64,000 nt of DNA from Methylobacterium sp. Leaf465 (GTDB lineage: Bacteria > Pseudomonadota > Alphaproteobacteria > Rhizobiales > Beijerinckiaceae), in NCBI RefSeq assembly GCF_001424705.1, contig NZ_LMRA01000048.1, positions 175,453-239,452 on the forward strand, in the 5' to 3' direction. The position numbers and the translations under genes were made by a program. The notes under the pieces are model-generated. The model was given only the letters and a program-made list of their open reading frames with translations, did not search any database and was not told the DNA's origin. This document shows, in pieces, positions 52,782-61,601 of the stretch. Numbering within the stretch: the stretch's first letter is position 1; every line of letters starts with the position of its first letter.

Positions 52782-53167
52782 TTACTTGGCCACCGCCACG
52801 GTCGCGACGCTGTTGCGCAGCACGTTGATGGCCGAGCGGCCCTCGCCGGGCCGGAGAATGAGGACCATCACCAAACCGAGAAGCAGCGAGAAGAGCGAGG
52901 CCCCCACGAACCAGAGCATCGCCTTACCCCCGACGCGACCCACCGAAGCCGTGTCGCCCCTATGTGCGATACCCGCGACGAGCCTCGAGAGGACGAGCGG
53001 CGCAATGATCATCTAATCAAGCGCAGGAAGACATCACTGATCAGGGCGCAGAATCCGGAGATCTCCTTCGAGGTCTGCAGGTCAGGCCACGTGATGCTGC
53101 ACAGCTACCCACCAGCGATCTCGAGCAACATTTCGTTGAGGAGGGAGGTGGTGAGCCTGGACTGCAT
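52782..53167 (-). pseudogene. Remnant of a dicarboxylate/glutamate:cation symporter gene (GltP/DctA family)
   Basis: The piece MIIAPLVLSRLVAGIAHRGD to VGRVGGKAMLWFVGASL is the conserved N-terminal third of a sodium/proton:dicarboxylate symporter. It runs directly into a family-like C-terminus (SAINVLRNSVATVAVAK), so roughly the middle 250 or more residues are missing in frame. Upstream, SDVFLRLIR matches the segment that normally precedes MIIAPLV but is in another frame (one base lost near 53013). An N-terminal start-like piece (MQSRLTTSLLNEMLLEIAGG) ends at 53104 in a third frame. It lies next to a decayed Glu/Asp binding-protein gene. Confidence 0.75.
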
Positions 53168-53383
53168 CGCTTCCCCCCCAACCGCCGCGCCTGATGGCGC
53201 TCCGCACCGGAAGCTAAGCTTCTGGTTCACCCGACACAGTTGAGCACAGGGCGTGCGAGGCTTGAGGTCGCGCCGTCGGCCAGAGAATGAAACTCCGGGC
53301 CGGACCATGCATTTCAGGCCCTCGTCGCAGAAGACTAACCTTTTTCCGGCTACAGCAAAGTGCGTCAATCGGCCGAGAAATCG

Positions 53384-54001
53384 TCAGGCGCCTCGCAGGC
53401 GCAGGGCCGCCTCGGCCGAGCGCCGGATGAGATCCGGCTCCGGTGCGCCCGGCGGGACGACCCAGCTTCCACCGACGCAGAGCACCGGCTTCAGGGCGAG
53501 CCAGTCCGTTGCAGTTGCTTCGGAGATGCCCCCGGTCGGGCAGAACCGGACCTGCCCGAAGGGACCGGCGAGCGCCTTGAGTGCCTTGATGCCGCCAGCG
53601 GCTTCGGCCGGGAAGAACTTGAACCGGTCGAGGCCATGGTCGAGCCCTCGCATGATGTCCGCCGCATTGGCGACACCCGGCAGGTAGGGCACCCCCCGCG
53701 CGAGGGCGGCGCGGGTCAACGGATCGGTCAGGCCGGGGCTCACGATGAACTGCGCACCCGCCTCCATCGCCGCGTCCAGGTCGCGCGGGTTCAGGACCGT
53801 CCCAGCTCCCACCACGGCGCCTTCCACCCGCGACATGGCGCGGATCACGTCGAGGGCCGCCGGCGTGCGCAGGGTGACCTCCAGGGCGGTCAAGCCGCCC
53901 GCCACCAGGGCACGGGCGATCGGCTCGGCCTGGGCGACCTCCTCCACCACCAGCACCGGGATGACGGGAACGGAGTGCATCAGGGCATCGATGGTGGTCA
54001 T
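53384..54001 (-). CDS. eda: 2-dehydro-3-deoxyphosphogluconate aldolase (KDPG aldolase)
   Basis: Cleaves KDPG to pyruvate and glyceraldehyde 3-phosphate, the last step of the Entner-Doudoroff pathway. The 205-residue TIM barrel has the Schiff-base Lys128 in DRFKFFPAEAAGG, Glu41 in LEVTLRT, and CPTGGISEA. It is 32 bases after edd and transcribed with it. Confidence 0.96.
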   Translation of the reverse strand: MTTIDALMHSVPVIPVLVVEEVAQAEPIARALVAGGLTALEVTLRTPAALDVIRAMSRVEGAVVGAGTVLNPRDLDAAMEAGAQFIVSPGLTDPLTRAALARGVPYLPGVANAADIMRGLDHGLDRFKFFPAEAAGGIKALKALAGPFGQVRFCPTGGISEATATDWLALKPVLCVGGSWVVPPGAPEPDLIRRSAEAALRLRGA

Positions 54002-54033
54002 GGGCAGCGTCCTTGGCGGGGTAGGCGGAGGAT

Positions 54034-55857
54034 TCAGAGGCCGGCGGCCGCGAGCATGGCGGAGGCGCCTTGCTCGGCCCCATCGGCACCGTGGCGCATG
54101 AAGGCGAAGAGCTCGCGGCCTGTGCCGAAGGCCGGCGGCGGCGCGGCGGCGGCGTCCCGCGCGTTCCAGTCGGCGGGGTCGACGAGGACCTCCAGGGAGC
54201 CCTCCTCCGCGCTCAGGCGCACGACGTCGCCGTCGCGGATCTTGGCCAGGGGACCCCCGCCGAGGGCTTCGGGGCTGAGATGGATGGCCGCCGGAACTTT
54301 GCCGGAAGCGCCCGACATCCGGCCGTCGGTCACGAGGGCGACGCGGAAGCCGCGATCCTGCAGAACGCCGAGCTGCGGAGTCAACTTGTGCAATTCGGGC
54401 ATGCCGTTGGCCCGGGGCCCTTGGAAGCGCACCACCACCACCACGTCCCGATCGAGTTCACCGGCCTTGAAAGCCGCCATGACGTCGTCCTGGTCGTCGA
54501 AGACGCGGGCCGGCGCCTGGACCGTCCAGCGCGCGGGGTCGACTGCGCTGGTCTTGAAGGTGGCCCGGCCGAGATTGCCCTTCACCAGGCGCATACCGCC
54601 GTCCGGCTGGAAGGCGTTGGCCGGACTGCGCAGGATGCTCTCGTCGTGCGAGCGCTCCGGAGCCTCCTCGAAGACGAGGTCGTCATCGATCAGCTTCGGA
54701 TCGCGGGCATGATCACGCAGGCGCGTGCCGGCTACGGTGAGGATGTCGTCGTGCAGGAGGCCGGCATCGATCAGGCTGGCGATGACGTAGGACATGCCGC
54801 CGGCCGCGTGGAAGTGGTTAACGTCGCCTGAGCCGTTCGGGTAGACCTTGGCCACCTGCGGAACTACAGCCGAGAGGTGGTCGAAATCCGCCCAGTCCAG
54901 GATGATGCCGGCCGCCCGGGCGATGGCCGGCAGGTGGATGGCGTGATTGGTCGAGCCGCCCGTGGCGAGCAGACCGACGACCGCGTTCACGATGGCCTTC
55001 TCGTCGATGCAGCGCCCGAGCGGCCGATAGTCGTTGCCCGAGGCGCCGATCTCGGAGAGGCGGTGCACTGCCGCCCGCGTCACAGCCTGGCGCAGCTTCG
55101 TGCCGGGATTGATGAAGGAGGCGCCGGGCATGTGCAGGCCCATCACGTCCATCATCATCTGGTTCGAGTTGGCGGTGCCGTAGAAGGTGCAGGTGCCCGC
55201 GCCGTGATAGGACGCCGACTCGCTCTCCAGCAGTTCATCGCGGCCGACCTTGCCCTCGGCGTAGAGCTGGCGGATGCGCTGCTTCTCCTTATTGGCTAGC
55301 CCCGAGGGCATCGGGCCGGCCGGAATCAGGATCATCGGCAGGTGGCCGAACCGAAGCGCCCCGATGAGGAGGCCGGGCACGATCTTGTCGCAGATGCCGA
55401 GCAGGGCCGCGCCGTCGAACATCCCGTGGCTCAGGGCTACCGCGGTGGAGAGCGCGATCGTGTCGCGCGAGAACAGGGACAGCTCCATGCCGCGCTGGCC
55501 CTGGGTGACCCCGTCGCACATCGCCGGTACGCCGCCGGCGACCTGCGCGGTCGCGCCGACCTCACGGGCGAACAGCTTCATCTGTTCGGGATAGCGGCCG
55601 TAGGGCTGATGCGCCGAGAGCATGTCGTTGTAGGCGGTGACGATGGCGATGTTCATCGCCCGGCCGGACTTGATGACGGCCTTGTCCTCGCCGGAGGCCG
55701 CGAAGCCGTGGGCCAAGTTGCCGCAATTCAGCATCGGGCGCTGAACGCCCGAGTCGCGCTCGCGGGCGATCAGGTCGAGATAGGCCTTGCGGGTTGGTCC
55801 GGAGCGTTCGATCACGCGCGCCGTAACGGCCGCGATTTCCGGGTGAAGCGCGCTCAT
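54034..55857 (-). CDS. edd: Phosphogluconate dehydratase
   Basis: Dehydrates 6-phosphogluconate to KDPG. The 607-residue IlvD/Edd enzyme has the [4Fe-4S] ligand Cys regions NCGNLAHG, PAMCDGVTQG and LLGICDKIVPG, and the C-terminal TDGRMSGASGKVPAAIH. ATG 55857 is preceded by GAGGAGG 8 bases upstream; a longer frame to 55980 looks noncoding. First gene of the edd-eda operon; zwf and pgl are not in the window. Confidence 0.96.
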   Translation of the reverse strand: MSALHPEIAAVTARVIERSGPTRKAYLDLIARERDSGVQRPMLNCGNLAHGFAASGEDKAVIKSGRAMNIAIVTAYNDMLSAHQPYGRYPEQMKLFAREVGATAQVAGGVPAMCDGVTQGQRGMELSLFSRDTIALSTAVALSHGMFDGAALLGICDKIVPGLLIGALRFGHLPMILIPAGPMPSGLANKEKQRIRQLYAEGKVGRDELLESESASYHGAGTCTFYGTANSNQMMMDVMGLHMPGASFINPGTKLRQAVTRAAVHRLSEIGASGNDYRPLGRCIDEKAIVNAVVGLLATGGSTNHAIHLPAIARAAGIILDWADFDHLSAVVPQVAKVYPNGSGDVNHFHAAGGMSYVIASLIDAGLLHDDILTVAGTRLRDHARDPKLIDDDLVFEEAPERSHDESILRSPANAFQPDGGMRLVKGNLGRATFKTSAVDPARWTVQAPARVFDDQDDVMAAFKAGELDRDVVVVVRFQGPRANGMPELHKLTPQLGVLQDRGFRVALVTDGRMSGASGKVPAAIHLSPEALGGGPLAKIRDGDVVRLSAEEGSLEVLVDPADWNARDAAAAPPPAFGTGRELFAFMRHGADGAEQGASAMLAAAGL

Positions 55858-56058
55858 GGCCAATTCCTCCTCGAATTCGGGCGATGCCCGACGCCCGCTT
55901 GCGCCGGGGGCGGCGGCCCGCGCCTGCATCAACCTATCGCGCCAGCACGACAGGGGCGCGAAAGCGGGGCCTGATCGCAATCGGACCCACGCGCCGTCAA
56001 TGGCATCCGGGCGGCGGCCTGGCCAGCACCTCCTGCAGGTTGCGGGCCAGGCCGTTCG

Positions 56059-57537
56059 TTAATGACTGCCAGCCGCGAGGGTTGCGCCGGGCTTGTGGTG
56101 GGTACCCAGGCGCTCGACCATCGTGGCCGTGGCGGCGTTCATGCCGACGATCTCCACAGCCACACCGTGGTGCCGGTACTTGAGCACCACGCGGTCGAGG
56201 GCATTGACCCCGCTGATGTCCCAGAAATGGGCCGCCGTGAGGTCGAGGACGATCCCCGTCAGCCCGGCTTCGCGGAACTCGAAGGCGCCGTGGAAGGCTT
56301 CCGCCGTGGCGAAGAAGATCTGGCCGGTCACCCGGTAGGTCCGCACCGTGTCGGTCCGCTCGGAGGCCACCGCGAAGTAGCGCGTCACCTTGTGGGCAAA
56401 GAACAGACCGCTCAGCACCACACCGAACAGGACGCCCTTGGCGAGGTCATGGGTCGCCACCACCACGGCGACGGTGCCGAGCATGACGACGCTCGAGCTC
56501 TTCGGATGCGTCAGGAGGGTCCGCAGGGAGCCCCATTGGAAGGTGTTGATCGACACCATGATCATCACCGCCACCAGGGCGGCCATGGGAATCTGGGCCA
56601 CGTAGGGGCCGAGCACGACGATCAGGAAGAGCAGGAAGACGCCAGCCCAGAGCGTGGAGAGCCGGCCCCGCCCCCCGGACGAGACGTTGATGACCGATTG
56701 TCCGATCATGGCGCAGCCCGCCATTCCGCCGAACAGGCCGGCGCCGATATTGGCGATCCCCTGCCCGGCACATTCGCGGTTCTTGTCGGAGCCCGTATCC
56801 GTCATTTCATCGAGGATCGCCGCCGTCATCAGGCTCTCCAACAGCCCGACCATGGTCAGCGTCAGCGCGTAGGGCAGGATGATCCGCAAAGTCTCCCAGG
56901 TGAACGGGACCTCCGGCAGGGCGAAGACCGGCAACTCGGTGGGTAGGGCCCCCATGTCGCCGACCTTGTGGATTGGCAGGCCCAGGGCCATCGAGAACGC
57001 CGTCAGGACGAGGATCGTGATGAGCGGCGAGGGTACCGCCTTGGTCAGGTACGGCAGCCCGTAGATGAGGCCGAGACCGACCGCCGTCATCAGGTAGACC
57101 GTGCTCCCCTGCCCGATCAGTTCCGGCATCTGCGCCAGGAAGATCAGGATCGCCAGCGCATTGACGAATCCCGTCACCACGGAGCGCGAGACGAAGCGCA
57201 TGAGATTTCCCAGGCGCAGGAGGCCGGCCGCGATCTGCAGCAGGCCGGTGAGGATCGTGGCGGCGAACAGGTAGCCGAGGCCGTGCTCCTTCACCAGCGA
57301 CACCATCACGAGGGCCATCGCCCCGGTCGCGGCGGAGATCATCGCCGGGCGTCCTCCCGCGAAGGCGGTGATCACCGCGATGCAGAACGACGCGTAGAGG
57401 CCGACCTTCGGGTCCACCCCGGCGATCAGTGAGAAGGCAATCGCCTCCGGGATCAGGGCCAGGGCGACCACGGTGCCGGCCAGGATTTCACGCGTGATAT
57501 TGGGAGCCCACTGGCTCCGCAGGTTGGTCAGGGTCAT
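56059..57537 (-). CDS. SulP family anion transporter
   Basis: A 492-residue SLC26/SulP protein with about 10-12 membrane helices, starting MTLTNLRSQWAPNITREILAG. The family motif region VALALIPEAIAFSLIAGVDPKVGLYAS is seen in pieces, with INVSSGGRGRLSTLWAG and a C-terminal STAS domain (GIVLDLTAAHFWDISGVNALD). Members carry sulfate, bicarbonate or other anions; the substrate is not deducible. Monocistronic; a frame extending to 57624 is not family-like. Confidence 0.92.
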   Translation of the reverse strand: MTLTNLRSQWAPNITREILAGTVVALALIPEAIAFSLIAGVDPKVGLYASFCIAVITAFAGGRPAMISAATGAMALVMVSLVKEHGLGYLFAATILTGLLQIAAGLLRLGNLMRFVSRSVVTGFVNALAILIFLAQMPELIGQGSTVYLMTAVGLGLIYGLPYLTKAVPSPLITILVLTAFSMALGLPIHKVGDMGALPTELPVFALPEVPFTWETLRIILPYALTLTMVGLLESLMTAAILDEMTDTGSDKNRECAGQGIANIGAGLFGGMAGCAMIGQSVINVSSGGRGRLSTLWAGVFLLFLIVVLGPYVAQIPMAALVAVMIMVSINTFQWGSLRTLLTHPKSSSVVMLGTVAVVVATHDLAKGVLFGVVLSGLFFAHKVTRYFAVASERTDTVRTYRVTGQIFFATAEAFHGAFEFREAGLTGIVLDLTAAHFWDISGVNALDRVVLKYRHHGVAVEIVGMNAATATMVERLGTHHKPGATLAAGSH

Positions 57538-57878
57538 GGAAATGGGACATCCAATCGTTCCCGCGCGCAGTCGGGCGGCCGGGAATCGAGACGGGGAATG
57601 CGAGACAGGCCACCCGACGCGCATCGCGGGGCAGCCATCATGGAACCCGAACGTAAGGCGGGCGCCGAGGAGAGCGGAGCTACGGCGGCGTGGGCCGTGC
57701 GTACAATCTGGCTCGATCCTTCAACATGTGGTGGGTCTTAACAGGATTCCGCCGCGGTGCAATGGACGCCGAGTCCGTGCCGGGAGGGGCCGACGCTCCG
57801 CGCGAGGCACGAATGGCGTTTACGCGCATGCAAGCAAGGCGCGTATAGGCTCTGCTCGATCGTCGGTGAACGCGCCTC
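57538..57878. other. Divergent intergenic region SulP / diguanylate cyclase
   Basis: 341 bases between divergent starts, so both promoters should lie here. No supported ORF. A short AT-rich part near 57715-57745 is the likeliest promoter location, but I cannot assign hexamers. Confidence 0.45.
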
Positions 57879-59129
57879 ATGTCCGAAACGAATTCCAGCC
57901 TGATCGAGGCTGCGCGCCGCAGACCTTGGCACCGTCTGCGGCTGCCGAGAGACCTCGAAGCACAATTCACCGAGACGACGCGCTGGTCCCGGGCGACCTA
58001 CATCCAGTCTTGGCTCCTAATTTTCATCGTCTTCAATGTTCTGTCGCTGAAGATGGACTTCGACCTGCTCGGTCCAGAACAATTTGTGGTTCCGGCTTTC
58101 CTGACCCTGGGCGTGTTCCTGCCTGCGGGATTCGCGGCGATCACAGCGCTGCGCGGCATCACCAGTGCCCGGCGCCAGGCCGGGATCGTCATCGGCATCT
58201 CCGTGCTCGACATGGTGATCGTCCTGAACAGCGCCCGGATCGCGCCGCGGACCCATGCGGACACCTACCTGATCCTTGCGGTGATCGTGCCCATGGTGGT
58301 CGGGATGATCGCGCCGCTCTCGTTCCGGCACAGCCTCGTCCTCTGCGGAAGCGCCTTCTGCCTCTACGCGGCCTACGCCGTCGCATTCGTTCTTCCGCGC
58401 AGCGAGGCGACCGGATTGCCGCTGCTGATCGCGAGCCTCACCCTCGTCCCCATCAAGCTCGCCTATACCCGCGAATGGACGCGCAAGGAGGCCTTTCTCC
58501 TGACCCTGGAAAAATCCGCCCGCGACGTCGATCTGGCGGCCGCCAACGCGCGCCTGACGGTCCTGTCCGAGACCGACAGCCTCACCGGGCTCCGCAATCG
58601 GCGCAGCGCCACGGCCCAGGTCCAGGCCGGATGGGGCGAGGCTTGCGCAGGCGGCGCCTGGGCCACGCTGGTGCTCATCGACATCGACGCCTTCAAGCGT
58701 CTGAACGACACGGCCGGCCATCCCGAAGGCGACCGCTGCCTGAGACAGGTGGCCGAGGCGCTCGCTGCGGCGGCAGCCCGCCACGGCGCACAGGCGGCCC
58801 GCTACGGGGGCGAGGAGTTCATCGTCTTCCGGCCCGGAGCGGACCCTTCGGAGGCGGCGCGGATCGGGGAGAGTCTGCGACTGGCGATCCAGGCCCTGGC
58901 CTATCCCCATCCGGCTCTTCCCGACGGCGCCTGCATCACCGTCAGCATCGGGGTCGCGACGGCGCATGGAAGCCTGGGAACTCCCGCGATCACGGCCGCC
59001 GATCTCCTCAAGGCGGCGGACGATGCCCTCTATCGGGCCAAGCGCGGCGGACGGAACCGGGTCGAGAGCACAATTCTGGCGCCGGCCTCGGCCACATCCG
59101 AGGCGGCGCGGACCAGCGCCTTCGGCTGA
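57879..59129 (+). CDS. Membrane diguanylate cyclase (GGDEF)
   Basis: A 416-residue protein with about six membrane helices (residues 42-200), a short linker and a GGDEF domain with RYGGEEF (310-314), the active form of the signature. The inhibitory RxxD five residues before it is not present (the position reads RHGA), so product inhibition through that site is unlikely. It probably makes c-di-GMP in response to a membrane-sensed cue. The membrane part resembles MASE-like sensors but I cannot name the type. Confidence 0.9.
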   Translation: MSETNSSLIEAARRRPWHRLRLPRDLEAQFTETTRWSRATYIQSWLLIFIVFNVLSLKMDFDLLGPEQFVVPAFLTLGVFLPAGFAAITALRGITSARRQAGIVIGISVLDMVIVLNSARIAPRTHADTYLILAVIVPMVVGMIAPLSFRHSLVLCGSAFCLYAAYAVAFVLPRSEATGLPLLIASLTLVPIKLAYTREWTRKEAFLLTLEKSARDVDLAAANARLTVLSETDSLTGLRNRRSATAQVQAGWGEACAGGAWATLVLIDIDAFKRLNDTAGHPEGDRCLRQVAEALAAAAARHGAQAARYGGEEFIVFRPGADPSEAARIGESLRLAIQALAYPHPALPDGACITVSIGVATAHGSLGTPAITAADLLKAADDALYRAKRGGRNRVESTILAPASATSEAARTSAFG

Positions 59130-59169
59130 GGGCGCCAAGCAGCGAGATCCATCGCTTGGTTCGACCCGC

Positions 59170-59799
59170 CTAATCGAGACCGTCACCGACGAAATAGGCG
59201 TCACCGTCCCCGGCCGGTTCCCGGAAATCATAGACGGGGGCGCGGCGCGACACCAACCCGACGGCGACGGCCGGCCGATAGGCTGCGGAGGGCTCGCGCC
59301 CCATCTGCATGCCGGCGGACATCACCCCGTCTCCGTCGCCGCGGCGGCGCCGCGACGCCATCACGGAACTGCCCTCGATGACCACCCGGGTCTTGCCCAT
59401 GCCCTCAGCCTTGACGATGCTGAACAGGGTCGCGGCATTCTTCGGGGCGAGCCGGACACAGCCGTGGGAGGCCGCGCTGCCGAGGCGACGGGTGTGATTG
59501 GTCCCGTGGATCGCGTGGCCCTGCCCGGTGAAGAAGATCGCGTTCGGCATCGGCGCGTCGTCGAACTCGCGCGAGAAGTGCGTGCGCTCCATCCGGAACG
59601 GACGATGGGCTCCGCTGGGCGTGTCGTAGCCATCCACGCCCGTGGAGACGGGCCAGTCGTAACGGGTCCGCCCATCGACCGTCACGGTCATGCGCTGCGC
59701 GTCCTTGTCGACGGCGATCAAAACCTCCGCCCAGGCAGGACAGGTCAAGAACGTCGCCAGGGCGAAACCGGAGACCAGTGACGTCAGACGGGAACGCAT
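59170..59799 (-). CDS. L,D-transpeptidase (YkuD family)
   Basis: A 209-residue secreted enzyme with a signal peptide of about 24 residues. The YkuD domain carries HGT (His98) and the catalytic SHGCVRL (His112, Cys114). It forms 3-3 cross-links or attaches proteins to peptidoglycan in related cases. A C-terminal extension of about 55 residues (Arg/Asp/Gly-rich, then VYDFREPAG) has no recognised domain. ATG 59799 is preferred over a TTG eight codons upstream. Confidence 0.9.
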   Translation of the reverse strand: MRSRLTSLVSGFALATFLTCPAWAEVLIAVDKDAQRMTVTVDGRTRYDWPVSTGVDGYDTPSGAHRPFRMERTHFSREFDDAPMPNAIFFTGQGHAIHGTNHTRRLGSAASHGCVRLAPKNAATLFSIVKAEGMGKTRVVIEGSSVMASRRRRGDGDGVMSAGMQMGREPSAAYRPAVAVGLVSRRAPVYDFREPAGDGDAYFVGDGLD

Positions 59800-59873
59800 C
59801 GGAATCCTCGAAAACACAAACAAAGCCTGACCGCCTACGCTTGCCGCGCGCGTTGGTTCCAGCGCAGCGCGGA

Positions 59874-60311
59874 TCAGGCGTCGGCGGTCGATTCCGGTCG
59901 ACGAACCTCGGCAGCCGCCGCCTTCATCACATTTGCCACGATCGCATAGGTTTCCACCCAGGCCTCCCGGACCGCGGGGGTAAAATCCGGGCCCAGGCCC
60001 TGCTCCAGCGCCCAGAGCAGGGCGGCGCCCACCGGTTCATAATGCGCGGCCTGGGTTCCGAACGAGACATGCTGTCGGCCCAAGGTCTGCAGCGCCGGCA
60101 CCACCATCTCGGGCTTATGCAGGTTGGTGACCGCAAGCCCCAGCATCGCCATCAGTTTTTTCTTCTGCTCGCGCATGTCATCCGGAAACATCGGCCGAAC
60201 CTGCGGAGCGATCTCGAACAGGCGTCCGTAGAAAAGGTCTGCCGCAGCGCCGGCGATCGGCCGAACTTTGGCGAAACTGTCCTGGACGAGAACAACTTGT
60301 TCCGGGGTCAT
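59874..60311 (-). CDS. Single-domain globin (bacterial haemoglobin type)
   Basis: A 145-residue globin. The proximal His is His81 in LGRQHVSFG. The B-helix Tyr28 and E-helix Gln49 give the oxygen- or NO-binding pocket pattern of flavohaemoglobin-type globins, but no FAD/NAD reductase domain follows. The protein resembles the globin domain of Hmp and VHb (LFEIAPQVRPMFPDDMREQKKKLM in pieces). It may scavenge NO or supply oxygen with a separate reductase. Longer in-frame extensions are noncoding. Confidence 0.9.
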   Translation of the reverse strand: MTPEQVVLVQDSFAKVRPIAGAAADLFYGRLFEIAPQVRPMFPDDMREQKKKLMAMLGLAVTNLHKPEMVVPALQTLGRQHVSFGTQAAHYEPVGAALLWALEQGLGPDFTPAVREAWVETYAIVANVMKAAAAEVRRPESTADA

Positions 60312-60609
60312 GCGGAGCTCTACGCGGGAGGAAGGGATTGCGGCGCGAACGCCGCGTATGACGTTCTTGCCCCGGCAGCGACATCCCACAAGAGAGAACC
60401 CTGTCCTAACCTGCGATAGGGTTGATTTGCGAAGGGGCATTCCCCGCGACGGACGTTTCTCCGATGAAACTGAACGGATGCCGCCAACGCGCTTCAGCCT
60501 GGGTGCAGCGCCGCTTTGGCAATCTCCTCCTGAACAGCCGGGACAGCACCGGTTGGGCCACCGAGACCGCGCACGATGCCGGCCTCCTCGACAAAGCAGG
60601 GGATGGGCG

Positions 60610-61023
60610 ATGAAGACGTTGGCAGCTTTCACAGTCGTTGCGCTCTTGGCGATGGGCACGTTCGGAACGCCAGAGGCGCAGGCCCGGGGCCAGGGCGGCG
60701 CCATCTTGGCCGGCGTGATCGGGGGGCTCGCGGCGGGCGCTCTCCTGGGAACCGCCGCCTCGGAAGCTCACGAGGCTCCTGCCTACGGCTACGGTTACGG
60801 CCCTCCCGAACCCCGCTATGCCGACGACGATGAGGCTCTCATCGTGCGCGACCGCCCGGCACCGCTGGTTCGCCACTACGGGTACGACGAGGCCCCGGTC
60901 TATCGCAGATCGCGTACCGTGGTCCGAACCTATGGTGAGGAATTCGGTGGATATGGCTATCGCCGCGCCGGATACGGGGATCGTCCGGACTGCGACCGTC
61001 CCTACGGCCGTGGCGGCTGGTAG
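60610..61023 (+). CDS. Exported glycine/tyrosine-rich protein
   Basis: A 137-residue protein with a signal peptide of about 26 residues (MKTLAAFTVVALLAMG, ending AQA). A short glycine-rich hydrophobic patch (AGVIGGLAAGALLG) follows, then a Tyr/Arg/Gly-rich tail (YGYGYGPPE, GGYGYRRAGYG). Such small surface or periplasmic proteins are common in Methylobacterium; the function is unknown. It is divergent from the globin, 298 bases between starts. Confidence 0.7.
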   Translation: MKTLAAFTVVALLAMGTFGTPEAQARGQGGAILAGVIGGLAAGALLGTAASEAHEAPAYGYGYGPPEPRYADDDEALIVRDRPAPLVRHYGYDEAPVYRRSRTVVRTYGEEFGGYGYRRAGYGDRPDCDRPYGRGGW

Positions 61024-61601
61024 TCAGGCTCCTGTCGAAGGCCGGCCGGGCGAACCGGACGGCCTCCTTCCAACGTAACCAGAGACGCCGGCGCAACCGT
61101 CTGTGCCGAGTCGCGTTGTCACTATTCGCGGGTAGATAGACTATCCGTCAGCGAACGGCGCCGTAGCCGACTGTTAGGATGGATTTCGAATACCTCTATC
61201 TTTGCTTTCCTCGCCCCGACAATTGCAATCGGACGCCCTTTCGAGTCGGGGTCGACCGCGCCTTGGCGCTCTCGTTTCCGCTTCAAATGGAGGGAGACCT
61301 TCCCGATCGGCTGATACACGCTCTGGAAGCGCTGATCGCCGTCCTCTCGCCGCACTATGAAGGGGGCGGGCGATCACGACCGAGCTAGCGTCCCGGCGTA
61401 GCCGAGGGCGCAGCGCCGGGCGTGTGAGGTTCATCGCAGAAGCCGGCCGAAGGCGGGAAACCATCCCGCGGATTCAACCCATCGACACGCATGACGCCTC
61501 GGTAAGCGAAGATGCGCCCTTTCCTTCGGAACCGACCTGGGTGGGCGTGGTACCCGACGATTTCGGGCGGCGCCCGGCGCGAGGGATGGTCATGGTCGCG
61601 C
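61024..61601. other. Intergenic region with one doubtful small ORF
   Basis: 578 bases between the exported protein and the DUF4336 gene. Less GC-rich than the flanks around 61100-61300. It contains the doubtful ORF listed at 61179-61388. Otherwise no supported gene or hairpin with T-tract is seen. Confidence 0.4.
61179..61388 (+). CDS. Doubtful small ORF
   Basis: A 69-codon frame from an ATG preceded closely by AGG (MDFEYLYLCFPRPDNCNRTP and onward, then LQMEGDLPDRLIHALEALIAVLSPHYEG). The composition is protein-like, with a helix-forming stretch, but there is no family resemblance and no operon context. It may be chance. Confidence 0.2.
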   Translation: MDFEYLYLCFPRPDNCNRTPFRVGVDRALALSFPLQMEGDLPDRLIHALEALIAVLSPHYEGGGRSRPS

